Shown here piece by piece: positions 1 to 9,019 of a DNA stretch of 64,000 bases. The position numbers and the translations under genes are program-made. This DNA is from CAZEDM01 sp964511075. GTDB taxonomy: Bacteria > Zixibacteria > MSB-5A5 > RBG-16-43-9. Each line of letters opens with the position of its first letter. Positions within the stretch are counted from its first letter, which is position 1. The stretch lies in NCBI GenBank assembly GCA_964511075.1, contig CAZEDM010000004.1, positions 62,001 through 126,000 of the forward strand. The letters are read 5' to 3'. The notes under the pieces are model-generated. The model saw nothing but the letters and a program-made list of their open reading frames with translations. It had not been told where the DNA came from and ran no database searches.

Positions 1-70
1 ATCTTAATCTGAGCTGGAATTTTAAGTTTAGAGCTTGCCCCGGAGCAGGTCAGATATCATAAAGAAAACC

Positions 71-1006
71 CTATTCTCTAAACTTGTCCTTAAGCTCCTC
101 AATATCCTGTTTGAGATTGGTGATGGACTCAGCTAAAAAGCCCAGAGCAAAAAGGGAGATGCCGGAGAGAATCAAAAGAATTACCAGATATAAAAGCGGC
201 CTTAAGCCCTCATGCTGGAATATCCTTAAATACAAAGCCAAAAGACCGGTTAAAAAACCCAAAAACAATAGGATCAGGCCGATCGAGCCAAAAAACAGCA
301 TAGGCTTGCGCATAAAGGAGACCTGGAATTTGACGCTGAAAAGGTCCAGAACACCGATAGGTATTCTCCAGAATCCGAATTTCGATTTACCGTATTTCCT
401 GGGATAAAGGTGAATTTTTACCTCGTCGATTTTATAACCCTTTTCTGCTGCCATAACCACCATATACCTGTGCCAGTCCTTGCGCAAAGATATCTCCTCC
501 AGCACCTCTTTTCTAAAGGCTTTAACCGAGTTAAGGTCGTGCACTTTTACCCTGAATAACCATCTGGATAATAGATTATAGAAAAAGGATACGAAGGCTT
601 TTATCCCATAACTTCCCTGTTTCCAGCCGGTAACTATGTCATTCCCCTGCTCTATCTTCCGGATAAACTTGGGGATATCCTCAGGCAGATACTGGAGGTC
701 TGCAGGCCAGAAAAGATAGACGTCCCCGGTGGCATTTTTGAAACCGATTTGAAGGGCAGCCGTAATCCCCCGATGGGTTTTATTGCTTAAAGCTTTTAAA
801 AAACCGTATTTTTTCTCAAGCCCCCTGGCCAGTTCAGAGGTTCTATCTGTAGAGCCATCATCCACCAGTAGGACCTCACCTCTCCATCCGGATTCTCGGA
901 ACATCTTCTCAAAATTCTCCAGAAGTAAAGGGATATTCTCTTGCTCATTATAAGCCGGAACTACCACAGAGATTTTATAGACGTTTTCTTTTCTATCCTC
1001 AGACAT
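71..1006 (-). CDS. GT2 glycosyltransferase, membrane-anchored
   Basis: Family 2 glycosyltransferase of 311 aa, resembling dolichyl-phosphate mannosyltransferase/GtrB-type enzymes that move a sugar from a nucleotide donor to a polyprenyl phosphate on the cytoplasmic face of the membrane. The N-terminal motifs VVVPAYNEQENIP and LLVDDGSTD are visible. Two C-terminal hydrophobic helices (about residues 235-260 and 270-295) follow the catalytic domain. Oddity: the usual DADLQ metal-binding motif reads FWPADLQ, so the first Asp is Pro. The gene stands apart from the other glycan genes because the plus-strand FG-GAP gene lies between them. The family call is firm; the substrate is unknown. Confidence 0.9.
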   Translation of the reverse strand: MSEDRKENVYKISVVVPAYNEQENIPLLLENFEKMFRESGWRGEVLLVDDGSTDRTSELARGLEKKYGFLKALSNKTHRGITAALQIGFKNATGDVYLFWPADLQYLPEDIPKFIRKIEQGNDIVTGWKQGSYGIKAFVSFFYNLLSRWLFRVKVHDLNSVKAFRKEVLEEISLRKDWHRYMVVMAAEKGYKIDEVKIHLYPRKYGKSKFGFWRIPIGVLDLFSVKFQVSFMRKPMLFFGSIGLILLFLGFLTGLLALYLRIFQHEGLRPLLYLVILLILSGISLFALGFLAESITNLKQDIEELKDKFRE

Positions 1007-1374
1007 ATATTTTCACAAATATACCCCTTAAATAGCAAAAGTCAACTCTAAAAGACACCTATAGATATATCGTAAATTCAGCTTGCAAACTTAGGATGCT
1101 GCCTAAAAGAGGATTTTAGAAACAAGGATTCTACCCTAGGCAACCTCGACCAGATATATCCTAAGATGACAGTCATCTTAGGCTTTTTTCTGAAACTGCG
1201 ACCCCTGGCCCATCAAACAGTGCGACAGGAATCTGCAAGGTTATATGCAACAGCAAGTTTGCGACAAGAGGCAAAGAGGTCCATTCCTTAGAGGTTTGAA
1301 GGATAGGTTCGGTTATTGAGCGTTTGGATTTATTATGTATGATCTGGAATTCATTATTTTTTAAGAAATTTTAC
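1007..1374. other. Gene-free stretch with a possible small RNA
   Basis: No credible ORF is present. The region contains a strong plus-strand hairpin terminator (see 1160-1189) that does not follow any plus-strand gene. TGCCTA (about 1099-1104) and TAGGCA (about 1137-1142) upstream of it could pair. The motif TGCGAC occurs three times (1197, 1221 and 1260). I do not recognise an RNA family. Confidence 0.4.
1160..1189 (+). terminator. Intrinsic terminator, orphan on plus strand
   Basis: CCTAAGATGA and TCATCTTAGG form a perfect 10-bp stem around a CAG loop, followed by CTTTTTTC. No plus-strand gene lies upstream in the window, so the terminator either ends a short non-coding transcript or one that starts within the preceding 150 bases. 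Confidence 0.75.
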
Positions 1375-1402
1375 TTGACTTTTTATAGCTTTTTGTCATA
1401 CT
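1375..1402 (+). promoter_or_regulatory. Sigma70 promoter of the FG-GAP gene
   Basis: TTGACT (1375-1380), 16-bp spacer, CATACT (1397-1402). It lies 36 bases before the GGGAGGT ribosome-binding site and ATG at 1438. Confidence 0.55.
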
Positions 1403-1437
1403 TAATCAGACAGGACAACATCATAAGGGAGGTAAAA

Positions 1438-3753
1438 ATGTCTATAAAAAGACAGGTTTTTACGTTTCTCTTTTTGCTGTTTGTGGTTCCTTGTTCAGCA
1501 TTAGCCTCTGAACCGCTATTTGCTTCAAGGACAGATTACCAGACGGGGGAAGCTCCTTATTCTGTATTCAGTGCGGACTTGGACGGGGATGGGAAGATGG
1601 ACCTGGCTGTGGCGAATCAATATAGCGACAATGTCTCTATCTTCAAGAACAATGGGGACGGAACGTTTCAGCCTGCAGTCAATTACGCAGTGGGATACAG
1701 CCCCACTTCGGTCTTCTGTGCGGATTTAGACGGGGATGGCGATAGGGACTTAGCCTTGGCAAATTACAATGATGTTTCAATTTTGATGAACAAAGGGAAT
1801 GGAACCTTCGAGACTGCTGTTCACTATGCAGCTGGGGCTCGTCCAGTTACGGTTTTCTGTGCATATCTTAATGCTGATTCCTCTAAAGATTTAGTGGTAA
1901 CAAATTTCGACAGCGATAATATTTCCATCCTCACAAACAATGGAGATGGGACCTTTCAGGCTGCAGTCAATTATCCTGTAGGCAATTCGCCCTGGTCAGT
2001 CATCAGTGCAGATCTGGATGGGGATGGGAGCCTGGATTTAGCAGTGGCCAATCAGAACAGCGACAGTCTCTCGGTTCTGAAGAATAACGGTGACGGGACT
2101 TTTCAGCCTTCGGTCAACTACGGGACAGTAAGTTCTCCTTTTGGGGTCTGCAGCGGGGATTTGGATGGAGATGGTAATGAGGATCTGGCTGTAGCTAACA
2201 ATGCCGGGGTTTGTATTTTGAGGAATCGAGGTGACGGGACCTTTGATCCAGCGGTAAATTATCTTACCGGGAACGGTCCCCGTTCGGTCTTCTGTGCTGA
2301 TTTAGACGGGGATCTGGATTTAGACTTAGTGGTGGCTAATCTGGGTAGTGATGATATCTCGGTCTTGAAAAATAACGGAGATGGAACCTTTCAGTCCATA
2401 GGCTACTACAGAGGCGGGTATGGTGCTTTTTCCGTTTATTGTGCGGACCTGGATGGGGATGGAGATAAGGACGTAGCGACAGCAAATGTGTATGGTAATA
2501 CCATTTCGATCTTCGGGAACAATGGGAATGGGACTCTTCAGGCTACGGTCAATTATCCTGTAGGCAATTCGCCCTGGTCAGTCATCAGTGCAGATCTGGA
2601 TGGGGATGGGAGCCTGGATTTAGCAGTGGCCAATCAGAACAGCGACAGTCTCTCGGTTCTGAAGAATAACGGTGACGGGACTTTTCAGCCTTCGGTCAAC
2701 TACGGGACAGTAAGTTCTCCTTTTGGGGTCTGCAGCGGGGATTTGGATGGAGATGGTAATGAGGATCTGGCTGTAGCTAACAATGCCGGGGTTTGTATTT
2801 TGAGGAATCGAGGTGACGGGACCTTTGATCCAGCGGTAAATTATCTTACCGGGAACGGTCCCCGTTCGGTCTTCTGTGCTGATTTAGACGGGGATCTGGA
2901 TTTAGACTTAACGGTGGCTAATCTGGGTAGTGATGATATCTCGGTCTTGAAAAATAACGGAGATGGGACCTTTCAGGCTGCAGTTAACTATACCACAGGT
3001 GAAGGTGCTTTTTCCGTTTATTGTGCGGACCTGGATGGGGATGGAGATAAGGACGTGGCTGTGGCAAATGTCTATAGTGACATCCTTTCAATTCTGAAAA
3101 ACAAAGGGGATGCAACATTTGAGCCTGGAGGTGAATATTCTACCGGTCATGCTCCTTATTCCGTTTTCTGTGTGGATTTAGATAGGGATGGTAAGATTGA
3201 TCTGGCAGTAGCAGATCAGTATGGCGATGGCGTCTCCATCTTCAAGAACAACGGGAACGGGACGTTTCAGCCTGCAGTTAATTACGCAGTGGGATATGGC
3301 CCCACTTCGGTCTTCTGTGAGGATTTAGATGGGGATTGTTATCCGGATTTAGCGGTGGCAAATTACTATAATGTTTCTATCTTAAAGAATCTAGGGGATG
3401 GAACTTTTGATGTGGCAGATTATTATGAAGCCGGCGCTCGTCCGGTCACTGTTTTCTCCGCAGATTTTAATGCTGATTCGTCCTGGGATTTGGCAGTCAC
3501 AAATTTTGAAGAAAATGATATTTCCATTCTGTGGAATTTGACAAAACCCCAGGCTTTCATCCGCGGCGATCTAAATGGAGATGGAACTATAGGTACTTCA
3601 GATATCGTCCTTCTGCTAAATTTCCTGTTCAAAAATGGCCCTGCCCCCTGTCCGCTCGAAGCTGGAGACGTTTCCTGTGATAAGGAAGTAACGATCGAGG
3701 ATGTCATCTATCTGATCAACTACCTTTTCAAAGGAGGACCTGAACCCTGTTGA
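1438..3753 (+). CDS. Secreted FG-GAP/VCBS repeat protein with C-terminal dockerin-like module
   Basis: The start at 1438 is chosen because a GGGAGGT ribosome-binding site precedes the ATG and a clean signal peptide follows (MSIKRQVF..., hydrophobic core, ALAS/EP cleavage); an upstream in-frame start would add a hydrophobic leader with no such site. The product is 771 aa. The body is a run of about 45-residue units of the form SVFCADLDGDGDxDLAVAN...NNGDGTFQ, the FG-GAP/VCBS repeat that folds into a calcium-binding beta-propeller. The last 65 residues hold two EF-hand-like dockerin repeats (GDLNGDGTIGTSD and GDVSCDKEVTIED, each followed by a LNFLFK/INYLFK helix). A near-identical 429-bp segment occurs twice inside the gene. 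It is probably surface-exposed or secreted; the ligand is unknown. Confidence 0.88.
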   Translation: MSIKRQVFTFLFLLFVVPCSALASEPLFASRTDYQTGEAPYSVFSADLDGDGKMDLAVANQYSDNVSIFKNNGDGTFQPAVNYAVGYSPTSVFCADLDGDGDRDLALANYNDVSILMNKGNGTFETAVHYAAGARPVTVFCAYLNADSSKDLVVTNFDSDNISILTNNGDGTFQAAVNYPVGNSPWSVISADLDGDGSLDLAVANQNSDSLSVLKNNGDGTFQPSVNYGTVSSPFGVCSGDLDGDGNEDLAVANNAGVCILRNRGDGTFDPAVNYLTGNGPRSVFCADLDGDLDLDLVVANLGSDDISVLKNNGDGTFQSIGYYRGGYGAFSVYCADLDGDGDKDVATANVYGNTISIFGNNGNGTLQATVNYPVGNSPWSVISADLDGDGSLDLAVANQNSDSLSVLKNNGDGTFQPSVNYGTVSSPFGVCSGDLDGDGNEDLAVANNAGVCILRNRGDGTFDPAVNYLTGNGPRSVFCADLDGDLDLDLTVANLGSDDISVLKNNGDGTFQAAVNYTTGEGAFSVYCADLDGDGDKDVAVANVYSDILSILKNKGDATFEPGGEYSTGHAPYSVFCVDLDRDGKIDLAVADQYGDGVSIFKNNGNGTFQPAVNYAVGYGPTSVFCEDLDGDCYPDLAVANYYNVSILKNLGDGTFDVADYYEAGARPVTVFSADFNADSSWDLAVTNFEENDISILWNLTKPQAFIRGDLNGDGTIGTSDIVLLLNFLFKNGPAPCPLEAGDVSCDKEVTIEDVIYLINYLFKGGPEPC
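1966..2394 (+). repeat. Intragenic long repeat, copy 1
   Basis: Almost identical to 2548-2976 at a fixed offset of 582 bases (194 codons, in frame). I count only about three mismatches over 429 bases, whereas other propeller units in the gene are clearly diverged. Confidence 0.9.
2548..2976 (+). repeat. Intragenic long repeat, copy 2
   Basis: Second copy of the 429-base segment at 1966-2394. It begins at GTCAATTATCCTGTAGG and ends at the codons for GTFQ, where the copies diverge. Confidence 0.9.
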
Positions 3754-3859
3754 CCGGAAGGGAAGCAGTGAGACCTCACCCGGGAGGAAATCCAGAAACC
3801 TGGAAGTGTCTTTGCCATAAGTTAATCAGGTGTGAAAAATATTTTCACCTGCTTTTGTA

Positions 3860-5698
3860 CTAAGGAAGCTTATATAAAAGCAGGGGTTTATTATACCGAG
3901 TCCTGATCTGATACTCCTTTATCAAAACAGCTTTTTTCATTAATTCCGGATAGGTCTCCCTAAAATATTTATCCTCCCAGCCATCCTTGAAGATAATCAG
4001 ATGGGTAGGTTTGAATCTCTCGATGATCTTATCCTTGTTGGCAAAATCCTGCATCATGATGGACCTGTGTTTTGTTTCCAGGCACAGGGTAGCTGCCCAG
4101 GGACCAGCGATAACGCTCCCCTCAGGCAGGGTGCTTAAATCCCTGGATATATCTAAAAGGTGATAGCTCAGATTACCTGTCCAATTAGAATATTGCTTTA
4201 GATTGCTGAAGAGAATTAGAAAAAGAACAATCGCTATGCTAGCATACTTAACACTATTAGGGAAATGCAATCCCTGCCTGAATTTTCTTATAAAAGAGAT
4301 ACCAATAACAATTCCAGTGACCAGCAGAGCAAGTAATATCGACCTATTAGCCAGGGCGGAGTAGTTCTGCAGTAAAGTTAAAACTCCTCTGAACCAGCTA
4401 TTGGGGTCCGGGGCAAAAGCAGCCACCATCCCATAGAAGCTCTGATAATGCACCAGAACATATAAGGCTATGCTATAATAAGCATCGTAGATGAAAACCA
4501 GCAGAACCCCGAATTGTAAAACCAGAATAAGCGGATTCAGCCCTTTGGAGATTCTTATCCTCTGTGCCTCCATTACCCTCTCCACAAGTAAACCAGCCAG
4601 GATACACATGGGCGGCACCAGGATTAACTGATAGCGAATAGGATGGTAATTGGGATAGGAGAGGAAAAGCATACCGATGATCAGCCAGGCTATACCTATG
4701 AACTCGCCGGAGGCTTTCGTTTTCATCTTCTCCCGAAGATTTCTGAGCCAGTGGAGAAGGTATATGAATGAAAGCAAAAAGATGAAAAATATACGGGGGA
4801 AAAGTTTATCCCCTGTACCTAAGGTTATCAGGCTGCGCAGAAAAACACCTAAATTTTTAGCCTGCCCCGCCGCTGATTTAAGGGCACCTGTCTGAATATA
4901 GCCGATCACCTCCGCCCTGTAAGGCAGAAAAACCAAAAGGCACCAGATTATCCCTCCGGCCATTAAGCCCAGGCCGAGATATAAAATACTCTGGATAAAT
5001 TTTTTACCATCCTTTTCCAGCCAGGCCCAGCGGATAATCTCCAGGATCAACAGCGGGAAGAAGAAAAGCCCGGAGATCTTGATGAAAAGAAATGCCAGGG
5101 TAAAGGAAAACCCGCACAGCATAAAATATAATTTTTTGTATTTTCCCAATTGAAGAAAAAACAAGGAAAGGAACAGGAAAAAAAGCAGACTGGTTTCCTC
5201 CAGAGCCAGACGGTTATGCATCACGTAGATATAGGCTAGGGCTATGAAAAAAGAAGAAAATACTGCTGACTTCACTCTTCCCTCCCTCTTCAGCCAAAAG
5301 AAAACCAGCAGGATAGTTCCCAGACTCAGAAGCACAGGCAGGATCCTGATCTGAACGAAACCGCTTCCCCAGAGCTTGAATATCAAAAAGTAAGCTGTTG
5401 AGAGAAGAGGCGAGATCCCCATTCTGAAGAAGTCATCCATCTTCCATTCCCCGAAAAGAACTTTATCTCTGGCATTGATGGCAATTGCCCCCTCGTCCGT
5501 ATAGGGGCTTAAACTGTAGGATAAATCCGGCGGGGGATCTGCGGTGAGATGTGAAACCCTGAGATAAGCACCCAGAAGGATTATGATGCCCAGAAGGATA
5601 TAGAGCCACGGAGGTTTGAATAATGCCTCCTCTATGAAAGATGGATCCCCCGTTCTTTTCTGCTCTGTTATCTTTTTATCTTTTCTCCTCTTGCCCAT
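3860..5698 (-). CDS. GT39/ArnT-like membrane glycosyltransferase
   Basis: Polytopic protein of 612 aa with many hydrophobic helices. A DE motif (PYTDEGAIAI, about residue 65-75) sits in the first extracytoplasmic loop, as in GT-C fold enzymes (PMT_2/ArnT) that use polyprenyl-phosphate sugars. A small soluble C-terminal domain follows. It is encoded 9 bases after a GT2 enzyme on the same strand. The GT2 could make the lipid-linked sugar and this protein could transfer it on the periplasmic side; that pairing is inferred from context. The N-terminal 30 residues are highly charged. Acceptor unknown. Confidence 0.8.
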   Translation of the reverse strand: MGKRRKDKKITEQKRTGDPSFIEEALFKPPWLYILLGIIILLGAYLRVSHLTADPPPDLSYSLSPYTDEGAIAINARDKVLFGEWKMDDFFRMGISPLLSTAYFLIFKLWGSGFVQIRILPVLLSLGTILLVFFWLKREGRVKSAVFSSFFIALAYIYVMHNRLALEETSLLFFLFLSLFFLQLGKYKKLYFMLCGFSFTLAFLFIKISGLFFFPLLILEIIRWAWLEKDGKKFIQSILYLGLGLMAGGIIWCLLVFLPYRAEVIGYIQTGALKSAAGQAKNLGVFLRSLITLGTGDKLFPRIFFIFLLSFIYLLHWLRNLREKMKTKASGEFIGIAWLIIGMLFLSYPNYHPIRYQLILVPPMCILAGLLVERVMEAQRIRISKGLNPLILVLQFGVLLVFIYDAYYSIALYVLVHYQSFYGMVAAFAPDPNSWFRGVLTLLQNYSALANRSILLALLVTGIVIGISFIRKFRQGLHFPNSVKYASIAIVLFLILFSNLKQYSNWTGNLSYHLLDISRDLSTLPEGSVIAGPWAATLCLETKHRSIMMQDFANKDKIIERFKPTHLIIFKDGWEDKYFRETYPELMKKAVLIKEYQIRTRYNKPLLLYKLP

Positions 5699-5707
5699 CT
5701 GCTTACC

Positions 5708-6469
5708 TTATCTGAAAAGCCGTGAATGAATAATGCCCAGTCGGTCCAAGCCAAATTTAAAAACCGTCCAAAGAGTTTTCAGCCCGTAGATCAAGGAAAC
5801 TCTGAAATTGACCGAGGAGGCTTCCCGGAAATACTTGGTGCTCACCGGAACTTCGGTGATTCTCTGTTCAAAGGCTACGGCCTGAGCTATGATCTGCGAA
5901 TCGAACACGAAATCGTTGGAGTTACGTAAAAAAGGAATTTTCTCCAGAAAGCTCCTGCTATAAGCCCGGTAGCCGGTATGCATCTCCGATAAGCTCTGAC
6001 CAAGGATCAGATTCTCCACGGTGGTCAGGAATCTGTTGGCCACGAACTTATACAAAGGCATCCCCCCTCTGAGCGCACCACCTTTCTGCATTAACCTGGA
6101 GCCCAGCACAAAATCCGCTTGGCCTTTCTTTATAGGCTGGATGATCTGGGGTATGAGTCGCGGATCGTACTGGCCGTCCGGATGAAGCATCACCACAATA
6201 TCCGCTCCATCCCTCAAGGCCTCCATATAGCAGGTCTTCTGATTTCCCCCGTAACCCACGTTATGCGGATGACGGATCACCTTGAGATGAAAGTCCAGGG
6301 CGATCCTTACCGTGTCATCCTTGCTGGCATCATCCACCAGCAGAACCTCATCCACAACCTCTGAGGGAATATTCCGGTAAGTGGAAATTAAGGTGCGAGC
6401 CGCATTATAAGCCGGCATCACTACTACGACTTTTAGCTTCTCTTTATTCATATTCATTTTTTCCAGCAA
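5708..6469 (-). CDS. GT2 glycosyltransferase, soluble
   Basis: Family 2 glycosyltransferase of about 253 aa with VVVMPAYNAARTL, LLVDDASKDDT and a metal-binding region MLHPDGQYDP; VLGSRL follows, as in polyprenyl-phosphate glucosyl- or mannosyltransferases. There are no obvious transmembrane helices. Its 5' end overlaps the methyltransferase gene by 16 bases if the ATG at 6469 is used. ATG codons at 6457 and 6451 are alternatives, and the former has GGA just upstream. It probably supplies a lipid-linked sugar to the GT39 enzyme encoded directly downstream. Confidence 0.88.
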   Translation of the reverse strand: MLEKMNMNKEKLKVVVVMPAYNAARTLISTYRNIPSEVVDEVLLVDDASKDDTVRIALDFHLKVIRHPHNVGYGGNQKTCYMEALRDGADIVVMLHPDGQYDPRLIPQIIQPIKKGQADFVLGSRLMQKGGALRGGMPLYKFVANRFLTTVENLILGQSLSEMHTGYRAYSRSFLEKIPFLRNSNDFVFDSQIIAQAVAFEQRITEVPVSTKYFREASSVNFRVSLIYGLKTLWTVFKFGLDRLGIIHSRLFR

Positions 6470-7419
6470 TAAAGCATTAAAGAGCCGCCTTTTTTAAAAG
6501 CAGAGGAAACTATAGAAAGAATTAAACTCAAAAACATAAAACCTGGAAGGCTTCCTAAGATGAAAAGGAATGATACAGGATGTTGAAGAATAAGCTCCTT
6601 TCTCCTTCTCTTCTCACGAAAAAAACTGTATAACAGGTTGTGCTTCAACCCTAAGAGATTATAGGCGCTCTGCAAAAGCCCAAACGGATCATATTCCAGG
6701 GAAAAGTGTTTTTCCCCTCTAAACTGAAAGCCAGATTTATCCAAAAATGTTGTCAGTGTCTTGACTGTGAAATGAGAATAATGTCTGGGAACATCTAAAT
6801 GAAACCAGTGTTTGCCAGAGAAAGCAGATTGAGCACCCCCAAAATCAGGGACTGCAACCAAGAGAAAACCATCCTCTTTTAGAACCCTTCTGATTTCTAT
6901 CAGGTTCTTGAGTGGATCACTGAGATGCTCTAGGACATGCCAGAGGGTAACACAATCGAAGAAATCTGCAGGGAAATTAGAACTCAAAAAATCTCCAGTG
7001 AAAACCTTCACGCCTAATTTCTCAAGTGCATACCTGGCTGATTCCTCAGAAAGCTCGGTTCCATAGGTCTCCCAGCCTTTTTCCCTTAGCATGGAAAGCA
7101 TTCTGCCTCTACCGCACCCTATATCCAGAACCCTGCCTCTTTTCTTGAATCTCTCTATCTCCCTTATCCTTCTTTCCCTGAAAGATGTTATGGCCTTCTC
7201 GATCACAGGCCAGAAACGCTGATGCTCTTCTCCATAATATTCAGTGGAGTAAAGCTCTTTTAAATCCTTTTCATCTGGTTGTGGATTGGTAAATACGAAA
7301 TCACATTCCCTGCATCTGGCAACTGGAAAATAACCCAGTTTTTCAACTGGATCTGCTGGAGCTGCAAAAATCAACCTGTAATTGTTAGCACCACATAAGG
7401 GACAACTCACTTCTCGCAT
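6454..7419 (-). CDS. Class I SAM-dependent methyltransferase with N-terminal zinc ribbon
   Basis: A 321-aa Methyltransf_23-type protein. The N-terminus carries a four-Cys zinc ribbon (CPLCG ... CRECDF, residues 5-41). The SAM motif I RVLDIGCGRG lies near residue 95, and a TLWHVLEHL motif follows. A hydrophobic C-terminal helix (about residues 285-312) suggests membrane attachment. It is first in a minus-strand run with GT2 and GT39 genes, so modification of a sugar or lipid intermediate is likely. Zinc-ribbon methyltransferases of this kind are common in glycan loci. Exact substrate unknown. Confidence 0.85.
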   Translation of the reverse strand: MREVSCPLCGANNYRLIFAAPADPVEKLGYFPVARCRECDFVFTNPQPDEKDLKELYSTEYYGEEHQRFWPVIEKAITSFRERRIREIERFKKRGRVLDIGCGRGRMLSMLREKGWETYGTELSEESARYALEKLGVKVFTGDFLSSNFPADFFDCVTLWHVLEHLSDPLKNLIEIRRVLKEDGFLLVAVPDFGGAQSAFSGKHWFHLDVPRHYSHFTVKTLTTFLDKSGFQFRGEKHFSLEYDPFGLLQSAYNLLGLKHNLLYSFFREKRRRKELILQHPVSFLFILGSLPGFMFLSLILSIVSSAFKKGGSLMLYCWKK

Positions 7420-7520
7420 AAAAAAACTGACTCTTTCCTCTCTCCAGAAATATATCCTTTTTTCTATTCTATTATATCACTTAGCCTTAAAATGTCAAGC
7501 TCTATGGACCCGCCACATAA

Positions 7521-7566
7521 AAAAAATTAAAGCCTTCGAATACTTTTACGAAGGCTTTAATTTTTT
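7521..7566 (-). terminator. Bidirectional intrinsic terminator after the Kelch gene
   Basis: A long stem (AAAGCCTTCG / CGAAGGCTTT) is flanked by an A-run on one side and a T-run on the other, so it would work in both directions. It sits 21 bases past the stop codon of the Kelch gene. Confidence 0.85.
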
Positions 7567-7586
7567 CTTATTGCCCTTTAAACTTA

Positions 7587-8801
7587 CTAACGTCCACTTA
7601 GGCTACAAGGTGCAGGTCCACCTTTGAAAAGATAATTGATCATATATACCACATCCGTGACTGAGAGATCTCCGTCACAATTTGCGTCACCATAGGAGAA
7701 AGGTAAACCCGTGCCAGAAGTAATCACATAGCCATCTTCGAAAAAATAAGGAGAGTAATAAGCATTCAGAGCAAAACCACCAAAGATTATCAGCCCTTGC
7801 CTTTGAGGGTCATAGATACCCGCTTGGTTTGAGCGTCCCAGGTAAGGCAGTACTTTCTTCCAGCTGAGGCTGCTCAGATCAAACTCCCACATATCACCAA
7901 AATATCGCAGGGAGTGGTTATTTCCTCCAAATATGACAATACTATTGTTTGAACTGCTGTAAAAAGCTGAGTGAGCCTCTCTCGACCAGGGTTGTTCCCC
8001 AGAGGGTAGGATTTGACTCCAGCTGTTGGTTGCGAAATCGTACTTCCAAAGATCACCATAGTCCATCTCATCAGCATAACCAGCGTAAACGACCATATAG
8101 TTGCCAGCAGGTATGTACGTAGCAGTATGAAATTCCCTGGCTGGTGGTAGCTGGCTCAGCGGAGTTATTTGGGTCCAAGTTAGAGTCCTAAGATCCAGTT
8201 TCCACAGATCGTTAAACCAAACGAGCGGCATTTGACCCTTGCTCAATGTGCTGCTTATCCTTGGGTCGTTTAAGAGTGTGGTATCAGAACCACCATTGAC
8301 GTCGAGTCCCTGATACAGCTGTCTGCCACCGAATATAACCATGCTACTATCTGCAGGATTATAAACGGCAGAGTGATTCCATCTCGGACTGGGTAATGTG
8401 CCAGCGGGCGAGAGCTGGCTCCAGATATTGGTATTCAGATCAAGAGAATACAAGTCGTTGAATACATAATTGGGATTGGTACCCCCGAATACTATCATCC
8501 TTTTATTCACCGGGTCATAAATAGCGGAGTGCCCCTGTCTGGCTAAAGGAATATCGCCAGTGGCCGAGACCTGAGTCCAGCTAAGAACACTTAAACTGAG
8601 TTTCCACACATCATTGAAACAGCTAACAGAATCTACCCCTCCAAAAAGGACTGCTTCATTGTGTTCGCTGTCATAGATTGCCGAATGGTTTTCTCGCTGA
8701 GATGGTCCATCCGGGAGGGACTGTATAGAGAAATTTCCCGCCATCGCTTGGAGCGGCAAGAATACCAGAAGAACGGCTATTAAAATCAGCCTCTTACACA
8801 T
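7587..8801 (-). CDS. Secreted Kelch-repeat beta-propeller with single dockerin-like repeat
   Basis: A 404-aa protein with a signal peptide (MCKRLILIAVLLVFLPLQAMAG). Six Kelch units are visible, each with a HSAIYDxxxxxxxVFGG core: two adjacent in the first 100 residues, then near 140, 215, 265 and 310. The C-terminus carries only one dockerin-like EF-hand repeat (GDANCDGDLSVTDVVYM, then INYLFKGGPAPC), while most other secreted proteins here have two. It is monocistronic with its own promoter and terminator. The Kelch fold suggests binding of protein or carbohydrate outside the cell; the ligand is unknown. Confidence 0.87.
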   Translation of the reverse strand: MCKRLILIAVLLVFLPLQAMAGNFSIQSLPDGPSQRENHSAIYDSEHNEAVLFGGVDSVSCFNDVWKLSLSVLSWTQVSATGDIPLARQGHSAIYDPVNKRMIVFGGTNPNYVFNDLYSLDLNTNIWSQLSPAGTLPSPRWNHSAVYNPADSSMVIFGGRQLYQGLDVNGGSDTTLLNDPRISSTLSKGQMPLVWFNDLWKLDLRTLTWTQITPLSQLPPAREFHTATYIPAGNYMVVYAGYADEMDYGDLWKYDFATNSWSQILPSGEQPWSREAHSAFYSSSNNSIVIFGGNNHSLRYFGDMWEFDLSSLSWKKVLPYLGRSNQAGIYDPQRQGLIIFGGFALNAYYSPYFFEDGYVITSGTGLPFSYGDANCDGDLSVTDVVYMINYLFKGGPAPCSLSGR

Positions 8802-8879
8802 AACTACCTCCTCTGATAAGGTTAGTTTTTAAATTGTATATGGGGCCTAAGATACTTTATTGTAATAGAGTTCAGATCT

Positions 8880-8907
8880 ATTGTAGGGGTAAAAATGAAA
8901 AAGTCAA
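8880..8907 (-). promoter_or_regulatory. Sigma70 promoter of the Kelch gene
   Basis: On the minus strand: TTGACT (8907-8902), 16-bp spacer, TACAAT (8885-8880), about 80 bases upstream of the ATG at 8801. Confidence 0.6.
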
Positions 8908-9019
8908 GCTTTTTTCTCTATACTATAGAACTTTTTTTATTTCAAGAGGTGAATTAAGTGAGGGACCTTTAATAAAATAGAATTCTTACCCTGAATATGA
9001 GCTTAAGAGGAAGCGAATC

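Noticed and set aside
1324..1437. Upstream extension of the FG-GAP protein
   Set aside because: The extension covers the promoter and a second hydrophobic stretch. The ATG at 1438 has a GGGAGGT site and starts a normal signal peptide.
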